A stretch of 64,000 nt of DNA from JAIBJN01 sp963775395. Lineage in GTDB: Bacteria; Actinomycetota; Thermoleophilia; Gaiellales; Gaiellaceae. Numbering within the stretch: the stretch's first letter is position 1; the number at the start of each line of letters is the position of its first letter. Position numbers and translations under genes: made by a program. The stretch spans positions 20,042 to 84,041 of the forward strand of contig CAVZIX010000011.1 of the NCBI GenBank assembly GCA_963775395.1, given 5' to 3'. Of the stretch, positions 1 to 8,882 are shown piece by piece. The notes beneath the pieces are model-generated. The model was not told the DNA's origin. It did not search any database and worked only from the letters and a program-made list of their open reading frames with translations.

Positions 1-748
1 CGTCCGCTCGGAACTCGTCCAGCACGCCCGCGGTGCCGCCGATGTAGAGGGTCTGCTCGTCGGCTTCCATCACGTCCGTGAAGGCCGGGCGCATGCGCTC
101 GAGGAACCCGCGCTCGCGCTGCGAGAGCGCCGGGTCGTCGAAGCGGATGCGGAGCAACCGGGCCCCGAGCTGCAGCCCCGCGACAGTCTCGTTCAGGTAC
201 TGGCCCGCCCATTCGGCGAGGCCCGGATCGACGGGCTCGTCGAAGGTGAGCACGCGCTTCGCGACCCCGCCGGTGGACGTGATGACGACCACCATGACGA
301 CGTGTGGCTGAAGGAGCAGCACTTCGACATGGCGGACGATCGTCGTCTCCGGGGAGGGCGCCGAGACGAGGGCCAGGAGATGCGTGAGATCCGCCAGCGC
401 CTCCGTCGTAGCGCGCAGCGCCAGGTCGACCTCGCTCTCGACGACCGTGAGGTCCAGCTCGAGCAGGCTGGCGCGCGGGCCGGGCCGGTCTAGCACGCGG
501 TCGACGAAGAACCGATAGCCGACCTCGGTCGGCACCCGCCCGGCCGACGTGTGCGGGTGCATCAGGAGGCCCTGCTCCTCGAGCACCGCGAGCTCGTTGC
601 GCACCGTCGAGGCCGAGACGTCGAGCCCGGCGAGCTCGACGAGCGCCTTCGACCCGACCGGGGTGCCGGTCGAGACGTACGTCTCGACGACGCCGGCGAG
701 GATCAGCTCCTGCCGCTTCGACAAGCGGAGTTTTTGAGAATCCACCAT
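1..748 (-). CDS. hrcA: Heat-inducible transcription repressor HrcA (partial, 3' end off the left edge)
   Basis: The leftward frame starts at an ATG that directly abuts the hemW stop (TAGATG). It reads through a winged-helix N-terminus beginning MVDSQKLRLSKRQELIL, followed by STVRNELAVLEEQGLL and HTSAGRVPTEVGYRFFVD, which are hallmark HrcA motifs. HrcA represses groE/dnaK-type heat-shock operons by binding CIRCE inverted repeats. About 249 codons are visible of a usual ~340, so the C-terminus lies outside the window. It is the last visible gene of the murJ-lepA-hemW-hrcA run, and in actinobacteria dnaJ commonly follows. No CIRCE element is present here because there is no gap before the gene, so any autoregulation would act further upstream. 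The identification is firm. Confidence 0.93.
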   Translation of the reverse strand, partial: MVDSQKLRLSKRQELILAGVVETYVSTGTPVGSKALVELAGLDVSASTVRNELAVLEEQGLLMHPHTSAGRVPTEVGYRFFVDRVLDRPGPRASLLELDLTVVESEVDLALRATTEALADLTHLLALVSAPSPETTIVRHVEVLLLQPHVVMVVVITSTGGVAKRVLTFDEPVDPGLAEWAGQYLNETVAGLQLGARLLRIRFDDPALSQRERGFLERMRPAFTDVMEADEQTLYIGGTAGVLDEFRAD

Positions 749-1870
749 CTATTCAAATTGTACGTTTGCAGGGCTTTCGGCCATCAGCTCGGCCGTCACG
801 CCGCCACCGAGAAAGCGCCCTCGAGTCGTCAGCGCCAGCCCGCCGCCGCGCCGCTCGGCCAGACCGAGCCGCTCCATGCGGTCGAGCGCAACGAGGTCGA
901 GCGCTTCGGCGACCTCAGCGAGCGGGACCGGCTCGTCGAGCCTCAGGCCGAGCATCAGCCGCTCCCGGCTGACGATCGTCAGGCCCGAGCGGCTCCTCGT
1001 CCCGCGGCGGCAGCTTCCGACGCGAGAGCGCCGACACGTAGGCCGGGAAGCGCCGGCCGGTTGCGCCAGCGCAGGCCGTCCGACGGTCGATACCGCCCCG
1101 ATCCCGACGCCGAGGTAGTCCCTGCCGAGCCAGTAGCCGAGGTTGTGGCGCGCCTGCCGTCCCGGCCGGCAGAAGTTGGCCGTCTCGTACCAGCGGTAGC
1201 CGGCCGCGGTCAGCTCGTCGACGACGAGCTCGAAGTAGCCCTCCATCGCCTCTGCCTGGCGCTCGAGCTCGTCGCCGTGTGCGTGAGTGAAGCGCGTGCC
1301 GGGCTTCGCTTCGAGCTCGTAGCACGACAGGTGCTCGGGCCCGAGCGCGATCGCCTCTGCAAGATCTCGCTGCAGGTCGGAGGGGCTCTGGCCGGGGATG
1401 CCGTACAGGAGGTCGAGCGAGATGTTGTCAAATCCGGCATCACGCAAATGGTAGAACGCCCGCCGGACGGCTTCCGGACCGGCCTGCCGCTCGAGCGTTT
1501 CAAGGAGATGCGGCTGGAAGCTCTGGGCCCCGAGCGAGACGCGCGACACGCCGTGGCCGCGGAGCAGCGCCGCGAGCTCGGGGGTAACGGTCTCGGGGTT
1601 CGCCTCGACCGTGACCTCGCCCGCAGGAGGGAGGCCTTCCAGGAGGCGGGCCAGCGCCCGCGGCTCCGTGTACGTCGGCGTCCCGCCGCCGAGGAACACG
1701 GTCTCGAGCCGCTCGGCCAGCAGGTCGCGACGAAGCTCGAGCTCGGTCAGCAGCGCATCGACGTACGCCTCGTGGCCGTCGCGGCGCCCGACGAGCGTGA
1801 CGAAGTCGCAGTAGCCGCAACGGTGGGCGCAGAAAGGAACGTGCACATAGAGGTGGCGGACGCCGGTCAC
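749..1870 (-). CDS. hemW: Radical SAM protein HemW (coproporphyrinogen III oxidase-like heme chaperone)
   Basis: The 373-codon frame has a GTG start 6 nt after the lepA stop. The radical SAM cysteines are C14, C18 and C21 in HVPFCAHRCGYCDF, and the SAM-binding GGGTPT follows at about residue 60. HemW inserts or carries heme and is a member of the coproporphyrinogen dehydrogenase-like family. Between about 970 and 1100 the open frame translates to an Arg/Ser-rich stretch unlike the family. The expected sequence (GLRWRNRPALP, AYVSALSRRKLPPRDEE, then RQRERLMLGLRL) is found there by moving through the two other frames and back. Three single-base insertions that cancel out would explain this. Function is assigned from the well-preserved N- and C-terminal parts; the middle of the translated protein should not be trusted. 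Confidence 0.88.
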   Translation of the reverse strand: MTGVRHLYVHVPFCAHRCGYCDFVTLVGRRDGHEAYVDALLTELELRRDLLAERLETVFLGGGTPTYTEPRALARLLEGLPPAGEVTVEANPETVTPELAALLRGHGVSRVSLGAQSFQPHLLETLERQAGPEAVRRAFYHLRDAGFDNISLDLLYGIPGQSPSDLQRDLAEAIALGPEHLSCYELEAKPGTRFTHAHGDELERQAEAMEGYFELVVDELTAAGYRWYETANFCRPGRQARHNLGYWLGRDYLGVGIGAVSTVGRPALAQPAGASRPTCRRSRVGSCRRGTRSRSGLTIVSRERLMLGLRLDEPVPLAEVAEALDLVALDRMERLGLAERRGGGLALTTRGRFLGGGVTAELMAESPANVQFE

Positions 1871-1876
1871 TTGCGG

Positions 1877-3658
1877 TCACCGTCCAGGTTGAGCACGGCG
1901 AGGAAACGCTTCCTGGGGCACCTCGACCGCGCCGACCTGCTTCATCCGCTTCTTGCCCTTCTTCTGACGCTCCAGCAGCTTGCGCTTGCGCGTGATGTCG
2001 CCGCCGTAGCACTTCGCGAGCACGTCCTTGCGCTTCGCCTTGATCGTCTCGCGCGCGACGATCCGCGCGCCGATCGCGGCCTGGACGGGCACGTCGAACA
2101 TCTGCCGCGGAATCTCCTGGCGCAGGCGGTCGACCAGGGCCCGCCCGCGCGGGTACGCGGAATCCTTGTGGACGATCAGGCTGAGCGCGTCGACCGGATC
2201 GCCGGCGAGGAGCACGTCGAGGCGCACGAGCTCGCCCGGCTCGAACCCCACGATGTCGTAGTCGAAGCTCGCATAGCCCCTCGTCCGGCTCTTCAGCTGG
2301 TCGTAGTAGTCGTAGACGATCTCCGCGAGCGGGAGGTCGTACGAGAGCAGAACGCGCTCCTCGCTCAGGTACTCCATGTGGTGGAAGCGCCCGCGGCGGT
2401 CGTTGTTGAGCTCCATGACGGCGCCGACGAAGTCCTTGGGCACGATCGTCGTCGCCCGGATGTAGGGCTCCTCGACCAGCTCGACCTCCCGCGGCATGTC
2501 GGCCGGGTTGTGCACCTCGAGCTCCTCGCCGGTCTTCGTGAGGACGCGATAGGCGACGTTGGGCGCGGTCACGAGCAGGTCGAGGTCGAACTCGCGCTCC
2601 AGGCGCTCGCGCACGATCTCCATGTGCAGCAACCCGAGGAACCCGCAGCGGAACCCGAAGCCGAGCGCCTGTGACGTCTCGGGCTCGTAGAAGAGCGACG
2701 CGTCGTTGAGCTTCAGCTTCTCGAGCGCGTCGCGGAGCGCGGGATAGTCGTCGGAGTCGGTGGGAAAGAGGCCGGCGAAAACGGTCGGCTTCACGTCCTT
2801 GTAGCCGGGGAGCGGCTCTGCGGCCGGCTGATCCTGCGCCGTCAGCGTGTCGCCGACGCGGAGGCGGCTGACCTCCTTGAGGCCGGTGACGACGTAGCCG
2901 ACCTCGCCCGCCTCGAGGGTCGCCGTCGGGCTCCGATCGGGAGAGAAGAAGCCGAGCTCCTCCGCTTCGAACCGCGTGCCGGCGGCCATCGCGCGCAGGC
3001 GCTGGCGGGTCGAGAAGCGGCCGTCGACCATGCGCACGAAGGCGACGACGCCGCGGTACTGGTCGTAGGAGGAGTCGAAGACGAGCGCCCGCGGCGGAGC
3101 ATCGAGGTCGCCTTCGGGGGGCGGTATGCGGTCGACGACGGCGTCGAGCACCGCCTCCACCCCCTCGCCCGTCTTCGCCGAGATCCGCAGGACGCGCGCC
3201 GGATCCTCGCCCACGAGCTCGGCGACCTCGGCCGCGGCCGCGTCGGGGTCTGCCTGCGGCAGGTCGATCTTGTTCACGACCGGGACGATCTCGAGGCTGT
3301 TCTCGATCGCAAGGTAGGCGTTGGCGAGTGTCTGCGCCTCGATTCCCTGCGCGGCGTCCACGACGAGGATCGCTCCCTCGCACGCCTGGAGGGCGCGCGA
3401 GACCTCGTACGTGAAGTCGACGTGGCCGGGTGTGTCGATCAGGTTGAGCTGGTGCCCCCGCCACAGCACGCGGACCGCCTGCGCCTTGATCGTGATGCCT
3501 CGCTCGCGCTCGAGCTCCATCGAGTCGAGCACCTGCTCGCGCATCTCGCGCCCGGAGAGGGTCTGGGTCACCTCGAGCACGCGGTCGGCCAGGGTCGACT
3601 TGCCGTGGTCGATGTGGGCCACGATGGAGAAGTTGCGGATGCGGTCGAGCGAGGTCAT
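1877..3658 (-). CDS. lepA: Elongation factor 4 (LepA), back-translocating ribosomal GTPase
   Basis: The 593-aa protein has the complete G-domain set. The P-loop is AHIDHGKSTLADR near residue 13, G2 lies in RERGITIKAQ, G3 is DTPGHVDF and G4 is NKIDLP. Domains II to IV and the LepA-specific C-terminal domain follow, with GGDITRKRKLLERQKKGKKRMK near the end. EF4 acts on stalled ribosomes and is conserved across bacteria. The ATG was chosen because it gives the canonical N-terminus MTSLDRIRNFSIVAHI; it overlaps the murJ stop by 4 nt (ATGA), indicating translational coupling. The open frame extends far upstream inside murJ, but that extension is an out-of-frame artefact. The length is normal for the family. 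Confidence 0.97.
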   Translation of the reverse strand: MTSLDRIRNFSIVAHIDHGKSTLADRVLEVTQTLSGREMREQVLDSMELERERGITIKAQAVRVLWRGHQLNLIDTPGHVDFTYEVSRALQACEGAILVVDAAQGIEAQTLANAYLAIENSLEIVPVVNKIDLPQADPDAAAAEVAELVGEDPARVLRISAKTGEGVEAVLDAVVDRIPPPEGDLDAPPRALVFDSSYDQYRGVVAFVRMVDGRFSTRQRLRAMAAGTRFEAEELGFFSPDRSPTATLEAGEVGYVVTGLKEVSRLRVGDTLTAQDQPAAEPLPGYKDVKPTVFAGLFPTDSDDYPALRDALEKLKLNDASLFYEPETSQALGFGFRCGFLGLLHMEIVRERLEREFDLDLLVTAPNVAYRVLTKTGEELEVHNPADMPREVELVEEPYIRATTIVPKDFVGAVMELNNDRRGRFHHMEYLSEERVLLSYDLPLAEIVYDYYDQLKSRTRGYASFDYDIVGFEPGELVRLDVLLAGDPVDALSLIVHKDSAYPRGRALVDRLRQEIPRQMFDVPVQAAIGARIVARETIKAKRKDVLAKCYGGDITRKRKLLERQKKGKKRMKQVGAVEVPQEAFPRRAQPGR

Positions 3659-5259
3659 TCCTCGCTCGTTGTAGCTGATCGCCTGCGCAGCGAGAGCAGC
3701 GTCTGCAGCTCGCGGACGCGGAGGAGCGCCGCGAGGCCGAGGAAGGCGGCCCCGCCGGCGAGGACCCCGCCGCCCACCGAGGCGATCTGAGCGCCGAGGG
3801 AGCGGCCGAGGAGCTCGTCGAGCCCGTACCAGACAGCGAAGGCGGCGCCCGCGGCGCCGGCCGCGGCAATGCTGATGCGGGCGTAGGACGCGGCGAGCGC
3901 TCGGCCGTCGACGCGGCCGAGGCGGCGCCGGAAGAGGACGAGGAGTGCCGCCGTGCCGGCGATGTTGACGATCGAGGTCGCGAGCGGGATTCCCCAGACT
4001 CCCACGCGGTAGAGCACGACGTTCAAGGCCACGTTGAGCGCGAGGTTCCCGAGCGCGATCGCGGTCGGCACCCAGGCCGACTGGAGGCTGAAGAAGGCAC
4101 GGTTGAGCATCAGCATCGTGCCGTTGAAGGTGAGGCCGAGCGCGAAGGCCGCGAACGCGCCCGCGACGACCTGGGTCTGGTCGGCGTCGAAGGCGCCGCG
4201 CTGGTAGAGCAGCCTCACGATCGGCACGGCGAGAACGGCGCCGACGGCGCTGGCCGGCAGGAGCAGAAACCCGATCTGGCGAAGGCCCAGGGAGACCGTC
4301 TCCCGGAAGCCCACGATGTCGTTGCGGGCGGCAAGCCGCGAGAGCCGTGGGAAGAGGACGGTGGCGACGGCGACGGAGAAGATCCCCTGCGGGAGCATGT
4401 AGATGCGAAACGCGGCGTCGATGGCGCTCGGCGCGAGCGTCGGGTCGACGAACCGGGACGCGAAGAACGTGTTGATGACGAGGTTGAAGTTGATGAGCCC
4501 GACGCCGAGGGTGATGGGGAGCATCAGGACGAAGACGCGCTTGAGCGCCGGATCGCGCAGGTCGAGCACGGCCCGGAGACGCCCGTCTTTCCCCCGCAGC
4601 CACCAGACGGGCGTGACCGCCTGGATCACCGTGCCGGCGAGGATCCCTCCCGCGTAGACGTAGAGCTGCGCCTCGACGCTGTCGAAGCGCGGCACGAACA
4701 CGACGAGCGAGACGATGATCGTGAGGTTCCAGAACACCGGCATCAGCGCCGGGACCGTGAACTCCTCGTACGAGTTCAGGATCCCGGTGATGATCCCGGA
4801 GACCCCCATGAGGATCACGAGCGGGAAGAGGAGCCGCGAGAGCGTCGTGGCCAGCTCCTCGTAGGGACCGCCGAAGAGACTCATGACCCACGGCGCGAGG
4901 AGGAAGAAGAGGCCGGTCGCGGCGCCGAGGACGATGAGGACGAGCCAGATCAGGCTGGAGGCGAGGCGCCAGGCGCGTTCGCGCTGCTCCTTCTCCAGCA
5001 GCTCGCTGAAGACGGGGACGAACGCGGCTCCGAGCGCCATGTCCGCCGCGAGCGCCCGCACGAGGTTCGGCACCTGGAACGCGACAGTGAAGGCGTTGAT
5101 CTCGCCCTCGACGCCGAAGTAGCGCCGCGCGACGATCTCGCGGAAGAGCCCGAGGATCCGCGAGACGCCGGTCGCCGCGGCGAATATCGCTGTCGACCAG
5201 GCGAGGCGGCGGCGATGCCGCCCGGGGGACTCCGCTTCGGCCTCCGCCTCGGTCGTCAC
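3655..5259 (-). CDS. murJ: Lipid II flippase MurJ (MviN family)
   Basis: The 534-aa polytopic membrane protein has a short charged cytoplasmic head followed by ATGVSRILGLFREIVARRYFG, the conserved MurJ opening. About 14 hydrophobic segments follow, with conserved elements such as LPQGIFSVAVATVLFPRLS near the middle. MurJ flips lipid II across the cytoplasmic membrane for peptidoglycan synthesis. It lacks the long C-terminal pseudokinase extension found in mycobacterial MviN. The GTG start at 5259 is the first plausible one after the divergent rpsT region. It leads the murJ-lepA-hemW-hrcA operon, with a 4-nt stop/start overlap into lepA. Confidence 0.95.
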   Translation of the reverse strand: MTTEAEAEAESPGRHRRRLAWSTAIFAAATGVSRILGLFREIVARRYFGVEGEINAFTVAFQVPNLVRALAADMALGAAFVPVFSELLEKEQRERAWRLASSLIWLVLIVLGAATGLFFLLAPWVMSLFGGPYEELATTLSRLLFPLVILMGVSGIITGILNSYEEFTVPALMPVFWNLTIIVSLVVFVPRFDSVEAQLYVYAGGILAGTVIQAVTPVWWLRGKDGRLRAVLDLRDPALKRVFVLMLPITLGVGLINFNLVINTFFASRFVDPTLAPSAIDAAFRIYMLPQGIFSVAVATVLFPRLSRLAARNDIVGFRETVSLGLRQIGFLLLPASAVGAVLAVPIVRLLYQRGAFDADQTQVVAGAFAAFALGLTFNGTMLMLNRAFFSLQSAWVPTAIALGNLALNVALNVVLYRVGVWGIPLATSIVNIAGTAALLVLFRRRLGRVDGRALAASYARISIAAAGAAGAAFAVWYGLDELLGRSLGAQIASVGGGVLAGGAAFLGLAALLRVRELQTLLSLRRRSATTSEE

Positions 5260-5312
5260 CGGATCGAGGATAGGCGAGCGGCCGGAAGGGCGGCTCCTGC
5301 TACGATCTGCGC

Positions 5313-5330
5313 GGCCCGACGGGGCCTTTT
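5313..5330 (+). promoter_or_regulatory. Terminator-like hairpin in the rpsT 5' leader
   Basis: A GGCCC stem, GACG loop and GGGCC stem are followed at once by TTTT, ending 6 nt before the rpsT ATG. The upstream gene (murJ) is divergent, so no incoming transcript needs terminating. The hairpin would therefore lie inside the rpsT leader, downstream of a possible TACGAT -10 box at 5301. No Shine-Dalgarno sequence is visible. It may mediate S20 autoregulation by attenuation or translation control; this is inferred only from placement. Confidence 0.4.
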
Positions 5331-5336
5331 CTCCGT

Positions 5337-5597
5337 ATGCCGAACATCAAGCAGCAGAAGCGCCGCGTCTCGATCGCCGCCCGTCAGCGGGTCGAGAACC
5401 TGCGCTATCGCTCGTCCGCGAAGACGCTCTACAAGCGGCTCGAGACGGCTCTCGCCGACGGCGACAAGGACGGCGCAGCGCAGGCGCATCGGGAGCTCGT
5501 CCGCTGCCTCGACAGGGCCGCCGCCACGCGCGCGATGCACCCGAACCGCGCGGCCAGGAAGAAGTCGCAGGCCGCCCGGCTCGTCGCGGGCAGCTAG
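5337..5597 (+). CDS. rpsT: 30S ribosomal protein bS20
   Basis: The 86-aa, Lys/Arg-rich protein begins MPNIKQQKRRV and has the helical-bundle pattern SSAKTLYKRLETAL and AMHPNRAARKKSQAARL typical of bS20, at normal length. It binds 16S rRNA early in 30S assembly. It is the only rightward gene between the leftward murJ and holA. Its stop overlaps the holA stop in a palindromic CTAG (5594-5597). No clear Shine-Dalgarno precedes the ATG; a hairpin with a short T-run sits there instead. Confidence 0.96.
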   Translation: MPNIKQQKRRVSIAARQRVENLRYRSSAKTLYKRLETALADGDKDGAAQAHRELVRCLDRAAATRAMHPNRAARKKSQAARLVAGS

Positions 5598-6583
5598 CCT
5601 CTCGCGCCGACGCTCTCGGGCCGGGCCACCAGCTCGACGAGCGCACGCTCCAGCTCGAGCTCGCCGGTCAGCCTGCTGGAGCCCTTGAGGGCGGCATCCA
5701 GCGCCGCCAGTCTGACGACCGCGTCGTCGAGCTCGTCGCGCGAGTAGTTGTCCGCATGCCCGAGCGCCTTGCGAACGCGGAACTCGTGCTTGCGGAGCCG
5801 CTTGGCGATGTCCTTCGCGCCGAGCCCCTCCTCGGAGAGCGCCTGCACTTGGCGGACGAGCCCGACCTGGGAGGCGAGCCGCATGGCAATGACGAACGGC
5901 TCCTCGCCGTGCTCGAGGTCGGCCTGGCACGCGGCGAGCGTACCGGCCATGTTCCGCGCGCCCCAGGCGTCCATGATCGCCCAGGCGGAGGCGTCGTTCG
6001 AGGGCGCGGCGAGCAGTTCGACCTCGCGGCGGCTGACGGTCTCGCCCCCCGCCCAGGCCGCAAGCTTCTCGGCCTCGGTGGTGAGCGCCGTCGCGTCCTC
6101 GCCGACGATGTCCACGAGCGCCCGGGCGGCGTCGGCGTCGGCATTGACGCCGAGGCGCTCGAACTGTGCCCTCACCCACGAGGGAAGGTCTCGCGGCCTC
6201 GGCACTTCGTACGTAAGCACCTCGCCCGCCTTCTTGCAGAGCGCCGGGAGCGTCGAGCCCTTGAGGTCGTCGCCGGCGACGAGCACGAGCACCGCCCCGG
6301 CCACGGGATCCTTGACGTAGGCCGCGACGGCCTCCTCGTCGTCCTTCTTCCAGCTCTCGACGCCCTCGACGAGCACGAGACGCCCGCCGTCCCCGGAGAA
6401 GAGGCCGAGCGAGTTGCAGGCCGCGACCGCCTCCTCCCCGCTCACGGCCTCGGCGGCGAGCGTCTCGATCGACTCCGGCCCGAAGCGGGCGCGGAGGCGC
6501 TCGAGAGCACGGCGGATCTTCGGACGGTCTCCGCCCGTGAGGAGATAGATGGGACGCAGCTCGCCCTCGGCCACCGCGGCCAA
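5594..6583 (-). CDS. holA: DNA polymerase III subunit delta
   Basis: The 329-aa protein begins AEGELRPIYLLTGGDRPKI and continues through the delta-subunit AAA+ like fold, e.g. GGRLVLVEGVESWKKDDEE. The C-terminal collar region (LGHADNYSRDELDDAVVRLAALDAALKG) is typical of HolA. The protein opens the sliding clamp as part of the clamp loader. The only in-frame start near the family N-terminus is TTG at 6583 (or GTG a few codons later); a nearby ATG is out of frame. It follows comEC by 6 nt, and comEC-holA is a common neighbour pair. Confidence 0.9.
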   Translation of the reverse strand: MAAVAEGELRPIYLLTGGDRPKIRRALERLRARFGPESIETLAAEAVSGEEAVAACNSLGLFSGDGGRLVLVEGVESWKKDDEEAVAAYVKDPVAGAVLVLVAGDDLKGSTLPALCKKAGEVLTYEVPRPRDLPSWVRAQFERLGVNADADAARALVDIVGEDATALTTEAEKLAAWAGGETVSRREVELLAAPSNDASAWAIMDAWGARNMAGTLAACQADLEHGEEPFVIAMRLASQVGLVRQVQALSEEGLGAKDIAKRLRKHEFRVRKALGHADNYSRDELDDAVVRLAALDAALKGSSRLTGELELERALVELVARPESVGARG

Positions 6584-6589
6584 GCATAG

Positions 6590-8875
6590 TCAGTGCTCCC
6601 GGGAGACCGAGACCCGGCTCCCGTCCGTCTCGATCGTCACGCGGCCGTGGAGATCCGTACGGTAGACATCGAGCCCGGAGAGCCCCGACAGCGCGGCCAT
6701 CGTGGAGGGCGTCGGGTGGCCGTAGTCGTTGTTCGCGCCGACCGAGACGACCGCGACCTGCGGGTCGACGAGGTCGAGCAGGGCCGGCAGCGCAGTGTCC
6801 GCCGAGCCGTGGTGCGCGACCTTGAGGATCTCCACCGGCGGAGGCCGGATGGGAACCGTGACGTTTCCCTCCGCGTCCGCGGTCAGGAGCGCGTCGATCC
6901 GTCCGTAGGTCGCGAGGAGGACGACCGCGTGGTTGTTCGGATCGTCCCCAGGCGGGCCGGGGCGGTCCGGCCAGAGGACCTCGAGGCGCAGCGCGCCGAC
7001 GCGCAGTCGTTGGCCGGCGTGAAGCGCGATTACGGGCACATCGTGCGCTCGCGCGGCCTCGACCGCAGCATCGTGATCCTCGCTCTCCGCCGGGATGCGC
7101 GGGTCGAGGACCGATCCGACCTCGATCGCGTCGAGCACGTCCGCGGCGCCGCCGATGTGATCGCGCTGAGGATGTGTGAGGACGAGCGCGACGAGGCGCT
7201 CCACGCCGAGGTCCTCGAGCTGCCCGGCGACGTCAGCCTCGGGAGGGCCCTGGTCGACGAGGACCGCCCCCTCGGGCACCTGGAGCAAGATGGCGTCACC
7301 CTGGCCCACGTCGAGCACGGTGATCCGGAGCCCGTTCGGGAGCGGTGGTGCGTTGTCGGGGACGCTCCTCCAGGCGACGACGAGCGCGAGGACGACCCCG
7401 GCGACCGCTGCCGCGCGCCAGGCCCGGGGCCGGCGCCCCCGCACGAGCGCGGCGAGAAGACCCGCGCAACCGAGAAGGCCGAGCAGGGCTCGTCCCGACT
7501 CGACCTGCGCGTACGGCAGGCCGCCCACCGTCCGGGCGCAGAAGGCGAGATACGCCGCCAGCCATCCGTCGATCCAGGCGAGAGCGCTCGCGGCCTCCGG
7601 CAACGCTGGGTGTAGAGCCGCGGCCGCGAGCGCGAGGCCGAGGAGCGGCGCGACGATCGGCGCTGCGAGCGCGTTGGCCACGAGCGAGTAGACGGGGATG
7701 GCCCCGAAATGGAGCCAGAGGATCGGCGCCGTGGCCGCGCCGCACGCGGCTGAGAGCGCCACGATCTCCGCGAGCTTGACCGGCAGCGGATAGCCCTCCA
7801 GCCTGGCCTCGATCCGCGGGACGAGCACGAAGATGGCCGCGACCGCGGCGAACGAGAGCTGGAAGCCGGGCTCGAGCAGGCTGTACGGGCTCCACGCGAG
7901 CAGGACGGCCGCGCCGACGAGCAGGAAGTACCAGCGGTCGCGCGGCCGCGACGCGAGCCAGGCAAGCGACGCGAGACCCCCTGCGACGCCTGCCCGAACC
8001 ACCGAGGGCTGCCAGCCGACCGCGAGCACGTAGGCGAAGACCGCGCCGAGCGCGCCGACCTCCCCGATCCAGCGCGGGAAGCCGAGCGTCCAGGCGAGCA
8101 GGATCATCCCGGCGACGACGTAGGCGACGTTCTGGCCCGATACCGCCAGCAGGTGGTAGAGCCCCGAGGCCCGGAACCGGTCACGCAGCTCCTGGTCGAG
8201 CCCTTCGTCCTCGCCGAGGACGACGCCTGCGAGGACCGCCCGTCGCTCGCCGGGAGGCACCGCGTCGAGCGAGCGCGCGACGCCTCGCCTCAGCCCGTCC
8301 GCGATCGCACCGAGCCCGCCCCGGCGGCCGACGACCCGGAAGCTCCCTCCTCGCAAGACGACGTGGATGCCCTGTCGCCGGAGGTACGCCGCCTCGTCGA
8401 AGCCGCCCTCTACCTCGGGCCCTCGCGGACGAGCGATTGTGACGACGACCTCCAGGAGCGCGCCCTGGGGCGGTGCCCGCTCCGGAGGGAGATCGAGGCG
8501 CGCGCGCTCATCGACCTCGTCCCTGCCGAAGCGCAGGACGCGGACGGGCATGCGGACGGCGAACTCGCTGCGCCTCGCCGGGCCGGTCACCTCGACGCGT
8601 GCGAGAGCGGCCCGGCCGACCTCGTTCTCGAGCACGCTCGCATCGAGGGCCTCGAGCCTGGCGCTTCCCCACCACAGGCCGGCGAGCACGAGGGCGAACG
8701 CGAGGAGCGGAACACGCGCAGGCGCGACGACGATCGCGAGCAGGGCGACTGCCCCGGCGGCGAGCGTGAGCCCGGCGTGGGCCTCGCGGCCGAGGAGGGC
8801 AAGCGCGAGGCCCGCGCAGAGCGCGGCAGCCAGGAGGTGCGCCGCCGGCACCCGTCGGAAGAGGTCGTTCGCCAC
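6590..8875 (-). CDS. comEC: ComEC/Rec2 DNA uptake channel
   Basis: The 761-aa protein has N-terminal membrane segments, an OB-fold-like soluble region (about residues 60-190), and the ComEC core beginning RDRFRASGLYHLLAVSGQN, followed by many membrane helices (about 235-500). The C-terminal metallo-beta-lactamase domain carries LTHPQRDHIGGA and KVAHHGSADT. ComEC carries transforming single-stranded DNA across the membrane. The metal motif reads HPQRDH where HxDxDH is usual, so one acidic ligand is replaced. The GTG start lies 7 nt after comEA. With comEA upstream this makes a natural-competence locus; no pilus genes are in the window. Confidence 0.95.
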   Translation of the reverse strand: MANDLFRRVPAAHLLAAALCAGLALALLGREAHAGLTLAAGAVALLAIVVAPARVPLLAFALVLAGLWWGSARLEALDASVLENEVGRAALARVEVTGPARRSEFAVRMPVRVLRFGRDEVDERARLDLPPERAPPQGALLEVVVTIARPRGPEVEGGFDEAAYLRRQGIHVVLRGGSFRVVGRRGGLGAIADGLRRGVARSLDAVPPGERRAVLAGVVLGEDEGLDQELRDRFRASGLYHLLAVSGQNVAYVVAGMILLAWTLGFPRWIGEVGALGAVFAYVLAVGWQPSVVRAGVAGGLASLAWLASRPRDRWYFLLVGAAVLLAWSPYSLLEPGFQLSFAAVAAIFVLVPRIEARLEGYPLPVKLAEIVALSAACGAATAPILWLHFGAIPVYSLVANALAAPIVAPLLGLALAAAALHPALPEAASALAWIDGWLAAYLAFCARTVGGLPYAQVESGRALLGLLGCAGLLAALVRGRRPRAWRAAAVAGVVLALVVAWRSVPDNAPPLPNGLRITVLDVGQGDAILLQVPEGAVLVDQGPPEADVAGQLEDLGVERLVALVLTHPQRDHIGGAADVLDAIEVGSVLDPRIPAESEDHDAAVEAARAHDVPVIALHAGQRLRVGALRLEVLWPDRPGPPGDDPNNHAVVLLATYGRIDALLTADAEGNVTVPIRPPPVEILKVAHHGSADTALPALLDLVDPQVAVVSVGANNDYGHPTPSTMAALSGLSGLDVYRTDLHGRVTIETDGSRVSVSREH

Positions 8876-8882
8876 GATCCGG

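Noticed and set aside
600..760. A CIRCE operator before hrcA.
   Set aside because: hrcA begins immediately at the hemW stop and no TTAGCACTC-N9-GAGTGCTAA palindrome is present.
551..2674. Very long open frame (707 codons) antisense to hemW and lepA; similar antisense frames elsewhere (e.g. 1500-3869, 10146-11348, 11300-13360).
   Set aside because: The opposite strands hold unmistakable conserved proteins. In DNA this GC-rich, stop codons are rare and shadow frames stay open; the shadow products are Arg/Ala/Pro-rich with no domain.
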